A stretch of 64,000 nucleotides of DNA from Halorubrum sp. F4 (GTDB taxonomy: Archaea > Halobacteriota > Halobacteria > Halobacteriales > Haloferacaceae): the NCBI RefSeq assembly GCF_027257195.1, contig NZ_JAPDFS010000001.1, positions 126,798 through 190,797 on the forward strand, in the 5' to 3' direction. The position numbers and the translations under genes were made by a program. Under the pieces are notes generated by a model. The model saw only the letters and a list, made by a program, of their open reading frames with translations, did no database searches and was not told where the DNA came from. Positions 6,810-15,482 of the stretch are shown here, piece after piece. Each line of letters starts with the position of its first letter. Positions within the stretch are counted from its first letter, which is position 1.

Positions 6810-8306
6810 ATGATCTCGAGCGAGCGGATGGCGGCCGTGGACGCGAACGCGGCCGCGCTCGGCGTTCCGCGAAAACAGCTGATGGAGTCGTCCGGAAACG
6901 CGGTCGCCCGGGAGGTCCGGGCGGCGAGCGATCCCGGCGACGCGGTCGCGCTCGTGTGCGGCCGCGGGAACAACGGCGGGGACGCGTTCGTCGCGGCCCG
7001 CTTCCTCGCCGACCGTGACGTGACGGTCCACCTGCTCGGCCGACCGGAATCGATCGGGACGACGATCGCCCGCGAGAACTGGGAGGCGTTGCGTGCGGCC
7101 GAGATCCCGATCACGATCGTCACCGACTCCGCCGAGGTGAACCTCGGATCCCCGGACGTGGTCGTCGACGCGATGCTCGGCACCGGGATCGCGGGCGGAC
7201 TGCGCGAGCCGGCACGGACGGCGGCGGAAGCGATAACCGAACTGCGGGGAGACGCGGACGACGGATCCGCCGGCACGACCGTGATCGCCGTCGACGTCCC
7301 CTCCGGGATGGACGCCGACACGGGGGAGTCGACCGGCGGGGAGGCGGCGATCGCCGTCGACGCGGACCGCGTCGTGACCTTCCACGACGCGAAGCCCGGG
7401 CTCGCCCGGATCGAGGCGAACGTGACCGTCGCCGACATCGGGATCCCGGTGGCCGCGGAGCGGTACACCGGTCCCGGCGATCTCCACGGGCTCGGCCGGG
7501 ATCCGGACTCGCACAAGGGCGAGAACGGGGAGGTCCTCGTCGTCGGCGGCGGTCCCTACACCGGCGCGCCCGCGCTCTCCGCGCGAGCAGCGCTCCGGGC
7601 CGGTGCCGACCTCGTCAGGGTCGCGTGTCCGGCGGGCGTCGCCGACGAGGTCCAGGGGTACTCCGCGGACCTCATCGTTCGGGAGCTGCCGGGGGACGCG
7701 CTCGCGCCCGATCACTTCCGGCGGGTCGCGGACCTCGCCGCGGACGGGGACGTCGTCGTGATCGGGCCGGGGATGGGGGATTCCGAGGGATCGCTCGAAC
7801 TGGCCCGTCGATTCCTCGCCGACTTCCACGGCCGGGCGGTGGTCGACGCCGACGCGCTCCGGCTCGTCCCGGAGGTCGAGACGGACGCCGAGCTGGTCTG
7901 TACGCCACATCAGGGGGAGCTTCGGGGGATGGGCGGCGAGACCGCCGCCGATCCCGACGAGCGGGCGGAACTCGTCCGGGAGTTCGCCGCGGAGCTCGGC
8001 CACACCCTCCTGGTGAAGGGGCGGTACGACGTGGTAGCCGGACGGACGGCCGATGCCGACGCCGGGGAGACGTGGACGGTTCGGCAGAACCGCACCGGCA
8101 ATCCGGGCATGACCGTCGGCGGCACCGGCGACGTGCTCGCGGGGACCGTCGGTGCGCTCGCGGCCCGGACGGCTCCGTTCGAGGCGGCGGCCGCGGGCGC
8201 GTACGTCAACGGGCTCGCGGGGGATTCGGCGGCGGCGGAGAACGGACACGGGCTCGTGGCGACGGACTTAATCGACCGGCTCCCGCACGCGCTGTACGAT
8301 GAGTGA
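6810..8306 (+). CDS. nnr: Bifunctional NAD(P)HX epimerase / ADP-dependent NAD(P)HX dehydratase
   Basis: A 498-residue fusion that repairs hydrated NADH and NADPH. The N-terminal YjeF_N epimerase domain (about 1-205) shows the nucleotide-binding GRGNNGGDAF stretch. The C-terminal ribokinase-like dehydratase domain (about 220-495) carries the ADP-binding pattern VGGGPYTGAP and the catalytic-region GNPGMTVGGTGDVLAG. The length is normal for the fused enzyme. TTATGG is centred 25 nt before the ATG. The last 8 bp overlap the start of moaC, so the two are likely translated from one mRNA. Confidence 0.95.
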   Translation: MISSERMAAVDANAAALGVPRKQLMESSGNAVAREVRAASDPGDAVALVCGRGNNGGDAFVAARFLADRDVTVHLLGRPESIGTTIARENWEALRAAEIPITIVTDSAEVNLGSPDVVVDAMLGTGIAGGLREPARTAAEAITELRGDADDGSAGTTVIAVDVPSGMDADTGESTGGEAAIAVDADRVVTFHDAKPGLARIEANVTVADIGIPVAAERYTGPGDLHGLGRDPDSHKGENGEVLVVGGGPYTGAPALSARAALRAGADLVRVACPAGVADEVQGYSADLIVRELPGDALAPDHFRRVADLAADGDVVVIGPGMGDSEGSLELARRFLADFHGRAVVDADALRLVPEVETDAELVCTPHQGELRGMGGETAADPDERAELVREFAAELGHTLLVKGRYDVVAGRTADADAGETWTVRQNRTGNPGMTVGGTGDVLAGTVGALAARTAPFEAAAAGAYVNGLAGDSAAAENGHGLVATDLIDRLPHALYDE

Positions 8307-8832
8307 GGAGACGGACACGAGCGAGGCCTCCGGTCCAGCCACCGACGACGACTTGACCCACACCACCGCCGACGGCGACGTCCAGATGGTCGACGTGGGC
8401 GACAAGCCCGACACGGCCCGACGGGCGGTCGCCCGCGGAGAGGTCCGGCTCACGCCCTCCACGATCGAGGCGATCCGCGCCGACGGGATCGCGAAGGGCG
8501 ACGTGCTCGCGACCGCGCGGATCGGGGCGATTCAGGCCGTCAAACACACCTGGGAGACGATCCCGATGTGCCACCAGATCCCGATCACGAACGTCGACAC
8601 GGAGTTCGCCGTCGACGACGACCGCGTCGAGCTGACCGTCGCCGTCGGGACGACCGGGAAGACCGGCTGTGAGATGGAGGCACTCGAGGGAGTCACCACC
8701 GGACTCAACGTCGTCTGGGACATGGTGAAGGCCGCCGAGAAGGACGCCGACGGCGGCTATCCGGACACGCGGATCGCGGACGTCGAGGTCGTCTCGAAGG
8801 AGAAGCGGGAGGTCGGTCCCGACGCCGAGTAG
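8299..8832 (+). CDS. moaC: Cyclic pyranopterin monophosphate synthase MoaC
   Basis: A 177-residue enzyme of molybdenum-cofactor biosynthesis that converts the MoaA product 3',8-cyclo-GTP into cPMP. Family landmarks are MVDVGDKPDTARRAVARGEV, the KGDVLATARIGAI helix, the TIPMCHQIPI loop (C91, H92) and KTGCEMEALEGV. An acidic N-terminal extension of about 28 residues is typical of haloarchaea. It overlaps the nnr stop codon and converges on fhs. It fits with the molybdopterin-dependent formate dehydrogenase encoded about 2 kb away. Confidence 0.96.
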   Translation: MSEETDTSEASGPATDDDLTHTTADGDVQMVDVGDKPDTARRAVARGEVRLTPSTIEAIRADGIAKGDVLATARIGAIQAVKHTWETIPMCHQIPITNVDTEFAVDDDRVELTVAVGTTGKTGCEMEALEGVTTGLNVVWDMVKAAEKDADGGYPDTRIADVEVVSKEKREVGPDAE

Positions 8833-8843
8833 ACGGACCGGGC

Positions 8844-10550
8844 TCAGAACAGCCCGGAGATGTCACCGTCGGCGTCGACGTCGATCGCCTCGGCGGCCGG
8901 CTCCGCGGGCAGCCCCGGCATCGTCATCACGTCCGCCGTCTTGACCACGAGGAACCCGGCTCCCGCGGAGGGAGTTACCTCCCTGACGGTGAGCGTCCAC
9001 CCCTCCGGGACGCCGGTGAGCGAGGCGTCGTCGGAGAAGGAGTACGGCGTCTTCGAGAGACACACGGGGAGGTCGCCGTACCCCCATTCCTCGAGGCGGT
9101 CGACGTCGTCGCGCGCGCCGTCCACGTACTCCACGTCGTCGGCACCGTACACCTCGCGAGCGACCGTCCCGATCTTGGCTTCGACCGACTCGTCGACGTC
9201 GTACAGCGGCGTGAACTCTCCCGTCCCCGCGAGGTTCCGGACCCGCTCGGCGAGGTCGGTCGCTCCCTCGCCGCCGTCGCCGTACGCGGTCGAACGCGCG
9301 ACGGCGATCCCGTCGTCGACGAGCGCGTCCTCGAGTGCCGCGAGTTCCGCCTCCGTGTCGTCGGGAAACACGTTGATCCCGACCACTGCCGGAACCCCGA
9401 ACGACTCGACGATCTCGACGTGGCGGCGGACGTTGTCGACGCCGGCCCGGATCGCCTCGGGGTCCGGGTCCGCGAGCGCGTCGAAGTCGGTCGGCCACAT
9501 CTCCAACCCGTGGCGTTTCGCCCCCCGAACCGTCGCCACGACGACCGCGACGTCGGGGACGATCCCCTCGCGGGCGACGATGTGGGCGAACTTCTCCGCG
9601 CCGAGGTCCGCGCCGAACCCCGCCTCGGTGACGAGGTAGTCGGACAGCGACGCGCCGACCCGGTCGGCGACGAGAGTGTTGGTGCCGTGCGCGATGTTCG
9701 CGAACGGCCCACCGTGGACCAGCGCCGGGACGCCTTCAACCGTCTGGACGAGATTGGGGCGGAACGCGTCACGGAGCAGCGCCGCGACCGCGCCGGTGAC
9801 GCCGAGATCCGTCGACGTCACGGGGTCGCCGTCGACGTCCTCGGCCAGCACGATCCGGCCGACCCGGGACTTGAGGTCCTCGAGATCGGAAGCGAGCCCG
9901 AGCACGGCCATCAGCTCCGACGCCGCGGTGATGACGAACTCGTCCTCACGGGGTACGCCACGGGTCGGACCGCCCAGCCCCACGACCGCCTCGCGGAGCG
10001 CGCGGTCGTTGACGTCGAGCGCCCGGGGCCAGTGAACCCGGCGAACGTCGACGTCCTCGTCGTTCCCCTGGTGGAGATGGTTGTCGAGGGTCGCGGCGAG
10101 CAGGTCGTGTGCGGCCGTCAGTGCGTGAATGTCCCCGGTGAAATGGAGGTTGATCGCCTCCATCGGCAACACCTGGGAGTAGCCGCCGCCGGCCGCGCCG
10201 CCCTTGATCCCGAACACCGGTCCGAGCGAGGGCTCCCGGACCGCGACCGTCGTCGACTCGCCGAGCGCCGCGAGCCCCTGTCCGAGTCCGACCGTGGTCA
10301 CCGTCTTCCCCTCGCCCTTCGGCGTCGGCGTCATTCCGGTCACGAGGACGGTCGTGCCGTCGGTCCCGCCGGCGGTCGCCGACCGAACCGCGTCCAGGGT
10401 CAGCTTCGCGACCCCGTCACCCCGCGGCTCGACGTCGTCGGGAGCCAAGCCGAGATCGGCGGCGACCTCCTCGATGGGGCGCGTGCTCGTCGATCGGGCC
10501 ACGGCGAGATCGGATTCGGGCGTTCCGTCGTCGGGATCTGTCGTCACCAT
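8844..10550 (-). CDS. fhs: Formate-tetrahydrofolate ligase
   Basis: A 568-residue ATP-dependent enzyme forming 10-formyl-tetrahydrofolate from formate. The P-loop-like TPTPKGEGKT is at about residues 74-83, followed by the family-typical TTVGLGQGLAALG, FGIKGGAAGGGYSQV and FTGDIHALTAAHDLLAA. The first 20 residues are a variable acidic lead-in, so the true start could be slightly downstream. It lies 112 bp after fdhA on the same strand, suggesting a formate-handling unit. In haloarchaea this folate route supplies formyl groups for purine synthesis. Confidence 0.97.
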   Translation of the reverse strand: MVTTDPDDGTPESDLAVARSTSTRPIEEVAADLGLAPDDVEPRGDGVAKLTLDAVRSATAGGTDGTTVLVTGMTPTPKGEGKTVTTVGLGQGLAALGESTTVAVREPSLGPVFGIKGGAAGGGYSQVLPMEAINLHFTGDIHALTAAHDLLAATLDNHLHQGNDEDVDVRRVHWPRALDVNDRALREAVVGLGGPTRGVPREDEFVITAASELMAVLGLASDLEDLKSRVGRIVLAEDVDGDPVTSTDLGVTGAVAALLRDAFRPNLVQTVEGVPALVHGGPFANIAHGTNTLVADRVGASLSDYLVTEAGFGADLGAEKFAHIVAREGIVPDVAVVVATVRGAKRHGLEMWPTDFDALADPDPEAIRAGVDNVRRHVEIVESFGVPAVVGINVFPDDTEAELAALEDALVDDGIAVARSTAYGDGGEGATDLAERVRNLAGTGEFTPLYDVDESVEAKIGTVAREVYGADDVEYVDGARDDVDRLEEWGYGDLPVCLSKTPYSFSDDASLTGVPEGWTLTVREVTPSAGAGFLVVKTADVMTMPGLPAEPAAEAIDVDADGDISGLF

Positions 10551-10662
10551 ACCGGCCCTTCACGGGGGCGGGTCAAGAGCGTTGGAGGTGTTTCCGATCG
10601 CGTGGGATCGGGACTCGCAGAGAACTCGAACGGCGAATCCCTGCCAAAACGCCGAGAACGGT

Positions 10663-12837
10663 TCAGTCGTCGGCGGGCTCGGGGTCGTCGCCGGCCACGT
10701 CGCCGTCGGTCGGTTCCCCACCGTCGGAGACCGTCACCGCGATGTCGGCGGCGGCGGCCTTGTACTCGGGGATCTTCGCACGGTCGTCGAGCACGTCGTT
10801 CGTGAGTCGGTTCGCGGAGGCGGCCGCGAAGTGCGGCGTCGTCCAGACGACGCCCTCCTTGATGTCCTCCGTCACCTGCGCTTTCACCTCGATCTCGCCG
10901 CGGCGCGACCGGAGTTGGACCATGTCGCCGTCCTCGATACCGTACCGTTCCGCGTCGTTCGGGTGGACGTCGACGAAGTTCTCGGGGTGCTGTCGCGAGA
11001 GCGTCGGCGAGCGACGGCTCATCGTCCCCGTGTTGTAGTGCTCCTCGAGCCGGGCGGTGGTGAGGATGAGCGGGTACTCCTCGTCCGGAACCTCCGCGGG
11101 CGGCTGGTGGCGGACGCCCTCGATCTGGCCCAGTCCGCTCTCGGTGTCGAAGGAGTCCTCGTAGAGGAACTGGTCGCCCTCGTCCCCCTCCTCGTAGCAG
11201 GGCCAGTGGAGTCCCTCCTCGCCGAGCCCGTCGTAGGTCATCCCGTGGTAGATCGGACACACCTCCCGGAGCTCCTCGAAGACCGCCTCGACGTCCTCGA
11301 AGCGGAACTCCGCTTCACTGAACAGCCGGCTGCCGACCTCCATCAGGATCTCGAGGTCGTGTTTCGTGTTCTCGTGAACCTTCTCGACGCCGCGCATTCG
11401 CTGGACGCGACGGTCGGTGTTCGTGACCGTGCCGCCGCGTTCCGCCCACGTCGTCGCCGGGAGCACCACGTCCGCGAGCTCGGCGGTCTCGGTCATGAAG
11501 ATGTCCTGTGCCACCATGAACTCGAGCGAGTTCAGCCGCTCCTCGACCCGGTTGCCGTCGGGCTCGCTCATGATCGGGTTCTCGCCCATCACGTAGAGCC
11601 CGTGAACCGACTTGCCCGCCTCGTGGGAGATCTCGACGTTCGTGAGGCCGGGCTCGTCGGGTACCTCGAATCCCCACACGTCCTCGACGGACTCGCGGGC
11701 CTCGTCGTCGTCGACGAGCTGGTAGCCGGGAAGCACGTTCGGCATCGCGCCCACGTCGCTCGTCCCCTGGACGTTGTTCTGGCCGCGCAGCGGGTTGACG
11801 CCGGTCCCGGGCTTGCCGAGGTTGCCCGTGATCAACGCGAGGTTGATCTCGTTCTGGACGTTGTCGACGCCGCAGGTGTGCTGGCTCATCCCCATCCCGG
11901 TGAAGATCGCGGCGTTGTTCGCCATCGCGTACTTCTCGGCGGCGAGCTCGATGTCCTCGAGCGGGACGCCGGCCTCCTCGGCGGCCGCCTCCTCGTCGAA
12001 GTCCGCGAGCGTCTCCTTCAGGTGGTCGAAGCCCTCGGTCCGCTCCTCGATGAACCCCTCGTCGATCCAGCCCGCGTCGGGCTCCGCCTCGTGGCGCTCG
12101 AGGATCGTCTTGAGCACGACGTTGAGGAGCGGGATGTCCGCGCCGGGGTTCACCTGGAGGTGCATGTGGCGGTCGGTCTCGTCGATGTCGAACGACCGCG
12201 TCGTCTTGTTGGCGTGCGGGTCGACCTGGATCACCGTCGCGCCCTCGAGGACCGCCTGCCGGAAGTACTGGCTGTTGGCGATCGGGTGCTGCTCGCCGGG
12301 GTTCGCCCCCTGGATCCAGAAGACGTCCGCGGCCTCCTCTAAGTCCTCCATGCTGTTCGTCATCGCCCCCGCGCCGAGGCTGGTCCGGAGCGCCCAGACG
12401 GTCGAGGCGTGACACATCCGGGTACAGTTGTCGACGTTGTTGGTGCCGTAGCGGCGCGCGAGCTTCTGGAGGAGGTAGTTCTCCTCGTTCATCGTCTTCG
12501 AGGAGCCGTAAAAGCCCATCCCGTCGGGGCCGTGCTCCTCACGGATCCGCTCCATCTCCGAGACGATCCGGTCGTACGCCTCCTCCCACGTCGCCTCGCG
12601 GAACTCCCCGTCCTCCTTGATCAGCGGCTCCGTGAGTCGGTCCTCGTGGTCGATCACCTGTGTCGCCGCGCCGCCCTTGATACAGATGCGACCCTCGTTG
12701 ACGGGGGCGTCACCCCACGGCCGGAAGTTCACGTCGCCGAGGTCCTCCCCTTGCTGGATCTGGATACCGCAGCCCACCCCGCAGTACGGGCAGATCGTCT
12801 TGACCGCGTCGTCACCCTCACTGGACATGTCGACCAC
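10663..12837 (-). CDS. fdhA: Molybdopterin formate dehydrogenase-type catalytic subunit
   Basis: A 724-residue oxidoreductase with a 4Fe-4S domain (C16, C19, C23, C52), a molybdopterin domain, and a C-terminal dinucleotide-binding domain (about 590-705). The molybdenum ligand region reads DNCTRMCHAS, with C142 and H143 in the place of the Sec/Cys-His pair of formate dehydrogenases. Other landmarks are WIQGANPGEQHPIA and TGMGMSQHTCGVDNVQ. There is no TAT signal, so it is cytoplasmic. No beta or gamma subunit gene is adjacent; an electron partner must be encoded elsewhere. The first codon could alternatively be Met4. The downstream fhs on the same strand supports formate as substrate, but a related molybdo-enzyme activity cannot be excluded. 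Confidence 0.88.
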   Translation of the reverse strand: MVDMSSEGDDAVKTICPYCGVGCGIQIQQGEDLGDVNFRPWGDAPVNEGRICIKGGAATQVIDHEDRLTEPLIKEDGEFREATWEEAYDRIVSEMERIREEHGPDGMGFYGSSKTMNEENYLLQKLARRYGTNNVDNCTRMCHASTVWALRTSLGAGAMTNSMEDLEEAADVFWIQGANPGEQHPIANSQYFRQAVLEGATVIQVDPHANKTTRSFDIDETDRHMHLQVNPGADIPLLNVVLKTILERHEAEPDAGWIDEGFIEERTEGFDHLKETLADFDEEAAAEEAGVPLEDIELAAEKYAMANNAAIFTGMGMSQHTCGVDNVQNEINLALITGNLGKPGTGVNPLRGQNNVQGTSDVGAMPNVLPGYQLVDDDEARESVEDVWGFEVPDEPGLTNVEISHEAGKSVHGLYVMGENPIMSEPDGNRVEERLNSLEFMVAQDIFMTETAELADVVLPATTWAERGGTVTNTDRRVQRMRGVEKVHENTKHDLEILMEVGSRLFSEAEFRFEDVEAVFEELREVCPIYHGMTYDGLGEEGLHWPCYEEGDEGDQFLYEDSFDTESGLGQIEGVRHQPPAEVPDEEYPLILTTARLEEHYNTGTMSRRSPTLSRQHPENFVDVHPNDAERYGIEDGDMVQLRSRRGEIEVKAQVTEDIKEGVVWTTPHFAAASANRLTNDVLDDRAKIPEYKAAAADIAVTVSDGGEPTDGDVAGDDPEPADD

Positions 12838-12957
12838 CCGCTCGGAACGCGTTCATGTGTCACGATCTATGCCGCTAGTTGCATGAGTGTGTCGGTGGTT
12901 CATCCGCCCCATCCCGCCGCGCGGAAGCGTTAGGTGCGCGGCGACCGATCGCGAGGT

Positions 12958-13536
12958 ATGGATCTCTCGCGGGACGACGTGAGGGCGACGATCGAGGCGT
13001 ACCGTGAGTCGGAACCGCTGTACTCCGTCGAGGCCGAGGCCGTCGAGACCCTGCCCGACGCGTTCCGAAGCGGCGAGTACGGTCGGCGGGACGCCCAGTG
13101 GGTGGTGCGGTGGTACGGCCGTCGCTACCTCGGCGACGAGCCGCCGGGAACGGACCGGAGCCGGCGGGAGGAGGCCTTCGAGGGAGCCGACTTCGAGGCG
13201 GTTCTCGAGGCGATCTCGACCGCGGTCGACGCGGATCGGGAGTCGTACGTGGCGGCGGTCGACGCGTTGACCTCGCTTCCGGGCGTCGACCTCCCGGTCG
13301 CCTCGGCGTTCCTCGCGTTCGTCCACCCGGACCGCTTCGTCGTCGTCGGTCCCGACGAGTGGAGGGTCCTGTGTGACCTGACGGACCTCGAGGGACCGTA
13401 TCCGGATCCGCCCTCGATCGACGAGTACGACGACTACCTCGCGGCGTGTGACGAGTTCGCGGAACGGTACGGGATCGACCCGTGGGAGCTGTACATGGTC
13501 GTCTGGAGACGACGCGGGGAACGCGCCGAGACGTGA
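12958..13536 (+). CDS. HhH-containing conserved protein (glycosylase-like helical fold)
   Basis: A 192-residue all-helical acidic protein of unknown role. Residues about 102-125 (ALTSLPGVDLPVASAFLAFV, then HPDRF) form a helix-hairpin-helix like that of HhH-GPD base-excision glycosylases, including the LPGV-LPVAS turn. The catalytic Asp/Lys of true glycosylases is not evident, so it may bind DNA without being a glycosylase. The start at 12958 has GTTAGG centred 26 nt upstream; an in-frame codon at 12934 is rejected because it would lie inside the promoter. It is transcribed divergently from fdhA. Confidence 0.75.
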   Translation: MDLSRDDVRATIEAYRESEPLYSVEAEAVETLPDAFRSGEYGRRDAQWVVRWYGRRYLGDEPPGTDRSRREEAFEGADFEAVLEAISTAVDADRESYVAAVDALTSLPGVDLPVASAFLAFVHPDRFVVVGPDEWRVLCDLTDLEGPYPDPPSIDEYDDYLAACDEFAERYGIDPWELYMVVWRRRGERAET

Positions 13537-13581
13537 ACCGATCTCGAGACCTGAACCGGCCTCACGCGGCGGAACACGTCC

Positions 13582-13749
13582 TCACACCCTGAGCCAGGCC
13601 TTCGGGTGCTCCGCTTTGAGGTGCCGCTGGTAGGCGCCGATCAGCTCCGGATAGGAGTCGGCGACGGCGTGCCACTCGCAGTGGTCACAGCCGCGTTCGA
13701 CCGCGTCGTCGCCGTCCTGAACGTATCCGCCGCGCCGGTAGGTCACCAT
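13582..13749 (-). CDS. Small zinc-finger protein
   Basis: A 55-residue protein (MVTYRRGGYVQDGDDAVERG...). CDHC followed by HLKAEH gives a C2H2-like zinc-binding set, and the rest resembles the small zinc-finger proteins common in haloarchaea. A longer in-frame version starting at 13788 would add 13 residues (MRTNDSHTGHGIP); I prefer the inner ATG because the extension looks unlike the family and the gene then starts with a hydrophobic beta strand. Function is unknown; regulatory DNA or protein binding is likely for the class. Confidence 0.7.
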   Translation of the reverse strand: MVTYRRGGYVQDGDDAVERGCDHCEWHAVADSYPELIGAYQRHLKAEHPKAWLRV

Positions 13750-13937
13750 GGGGATCCCGTGCCCTGTATGGGAGTCATTCGTTCGCATGGAGGTGCTCGA
13801 AGGGTTTGAACCCCTCGCCGGGAACGATCGCGTCGCGGTCGCCTCACACCGGAGTAGTGTTGCTATCGATCGTTATAGATTTATTAATGGTAACTGACCT
13901 GTAAATAGACTTACGTCAAATGATGCCCTTCGTTCTC

Positions 13938-13952
13938 ATGGATCACTTGTGA
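13938..13952 (+). CDS. Possible leader mini-ORF (MDHL) overlapping the formaldehyde dehydrogenase start
   Basis: ATGGATCACTTGTGA encodes four residues, and its stop codon TGA overlaps the GTG start of the next gene (GTGA). The CTTACG at 13909-13914 is centred about 27 nt before this ATG, the spacing seen for leaderless starts in this window. If transcription starts here, ribosomes would translate the mini-ORF and reinitiate at GTG. The alternative is a plain 11-nt leader. Confidence 0.3.
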   Translation: MDHL

Positions 13953-15118
13953 AAGCAGTAGTGTATCAGGGACCGTACGAGGTCGCTGTCGAGGACGTGG
14001 AGGAACCGGAGATCGAGCACCCGAACGACGTGGTCGTAGACATCACGACGTCGTGTATCTGCGGATCGGACCTCCACATGTACGAGGGCCGAACCGCAGC
14101 CGAGGAGGGGATCGTCTTCGGCCACGAGAACATGGGGATCGTCAGCGAGGTCGGCGAGGCCGTCTCCACGCTGGAGGAGGGCGACCGCGTGGTGATGCCC
14201 TTCAACGTCTCCTGTGGGTTCTGTCAGAACTGTGAGGAGGGATACACCGGCTTCTGTACCAACGTCAACCCCGGATTCGCGGGCGGCGCGTACGGCTACG
14301 TCGCCATGGGACCGTACCCGGGCGGACAGGCCGAGAAGCTCCGCGTCCCGTACGCGGACCACAACGCGCTGAAACTGCCGGAGGGACGCGAACACGAGGA
14401 CGCGTTCTCGCTCCTCGCCGACATCTTCCCGACCGGGTGGCACGGAACCGAACTGGCCGACCTCCAACCCGGCGAGTCGGTCGCCATCTTCGGAGCCGGC
14501 CCGGTCGGGCTGATGGCCGCTTACAGCGCCAAGATCAAGGGCGCGGCGGAGATCTACGTCGTGGACCAGGTACCGAGCCGGCTCGAACTGGCCGAGGAGC
14601 ACTGTGACGCCCACGCGATCGACTTCTCGGAGGGCGACCCGGTCGACCAGATCATCGAGGAACACGGCGGGATGGTCGACAAGGGCGTCGACGCGGTCGG
14701 GTACCAGGCGACTGATCCCGACGACGTCGACACCGACACGGAGGACTACTCCTACCAGCCGGCCAAGGAGAACCCGGCGGTCGTGATCAACAACCTGATC
14801 CGGGTCGTCCGGCCGACCGGTCAGCTCGGCATTCCGGGGCTGTACGTCCCCGAAGACCCCGGCGCACCCGACGACATGGCCGCACAGGGGCGGCTCGGCA
14901 TCGACTTCGGGAAGTTCTTCGAGAAGGGCCTCAAGTGCGGGACCGGCCAGTGTAACGTCAAGTCGTACAACCGGTACCTGCGCGACATGATCATCGAGGG
15001 CCGCGCGGACCCGAGCTGGGTCGTCTCCCACCGCGTCGACCTCGAGGAGGCGCCCGAGATGTACGAGGCGTTCGACGCCCGCGAGGAGGGCGTCACGAAG
15101 GTCCTCCTCGAACCCTGA
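13949..15118 (+). CDS. Glutathione-independent formaldehyde dehydrogenase-like zinc alcohol dehydrogenase
   Basis: A 389-residue NAD-dependent medium-chain dehydrogenase. Catalytic zinc ligands are C38 (CICGSD) and the H59-E60 pair (FGHENMG); the structural zinc is held by C89, C92, C95 and C103. The NAD-binding GAGPVG is at 183-188. The long internal segment near residues 240-320 and VKSYNRYLRDMI are typical of the glutathione-independent formaldehyde dehydrogenase branch. The GTG start is supported by the family N-terminus MKAVVYQGP. The upstream 80 bp are AT-rich. Product formate could feed the neighbouring formate dehydrogenase and formate-THF ligase; a different short-chain aldehyde or alcohol substrate remains possible. 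Confidence 0.88.
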   Translation: MKAVVYQGPYEVAVEDVEEPEIEHPNDVVVDITTSCICGSDLHMYEGRTAAEEGIVFGHENMGIVSEVGEAVSTLEEGDRVVMPFNVSCGFCQNCEEGYTGFCTNVNPGFAGGAYGYVAMGPYPGGQAEKLRVPYADHNALKLPEGREHEDAFSLLADIFPTGWHGTELADLQPGESVAIFGAGPVGLMAAYSAKIKGAAEIYVVDQVPSRLELAEEHCDAHAIDFSEGDPVDQIIEEHGGMVDKGVDAVGYQATDPDDVDTDTEDYSYQPAKENPAVVINNLIRVVRPTGQLGIPGLYVPEDPGAPDDMAAQGRLGIDFGKFFEKGLKCGTGQCNVKSYNRYLRDMIIEGRADPSWVVSHRVDLEEAPEMYEAFDAREEGVTKVLLEP

Positions 15119-15157
15119 GTCGGCCGACCCGTCCGATCGACGAGGGCTCCGTTCTCA

Positions 15158-15166
15158 CGTTTTTTC
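15158..15166 (+). terminator. T-rich terminator after formaldehyde dehydrogenase gene
   Basis: Six consecutive T bases (15160-15165) lie 42 bp after the stop codon of the formaldehyde dehydrogenase gene, in otherwise GC-rich DNA. Oligo-T tracts are the usual archaeal termination signal. Confidence 0.5.
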
Positions 15167-15209
15167 GACCCAGCCAACGCTTATGGCGCACCGACGCGTT
15201 CGCCGATAC

Positions 15210-15362
15210 ATGTGCCAATACTGTAACTGGGCGTTCCACGACGGGTGGGGCGAACTGCTCCAGTACGACGAGGTGTACCAGTCGGCCGTCGGCGCCGAAA
15301 CGGAGTCCACCCACGGGTTCCACGAGGACTGGGACGACCTCCAGGCGGAACTCGGGATCTGA
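15210..15362 (+). CDS. 50-residue Cys/His microprotein
   Basis: The protein reads MCQYCNWAFHDGWGELLQYD at its start and ends DDLQAELGI. C2 and C5 form a CxxC pair, and H10, H35 and H38 are possible further ligands, so a zinc-binding microprotein is plausible. The ATG at 15210 is chosen because TTATGG is centred 26 nt upstream; the in-frame ATG at 15183 is part of that same element and would lie outside a leaderless transcript. It stands alone between a terminator and the phosphodiesterase promoter. I do not recognise the family. Confidence 0.6.
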   Translation: MCQYCNWAFHDGWGELLQYDEVYQSAVGAETESTHGFHEDWDDLQAELGI

Positions 15363-15482
15363 GCGGACTCGAGCGCGAAACGGGTCCGTGATCGAGACGA
15401 CGACGCGACCGGTACGTTTCGGTACGGAGCCCTCGGGAGCCCTCATAGCAGGTCCTATATTCGGACGTGACAGCGACGACCC

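Noticed and set aside
12408-12416. Selenocysteine in the formate dehydrogenase
   Set aside because: The Mo-ligand codon in DNCTRMCH is an ordinary Cys codon, with no in-frame TGA.
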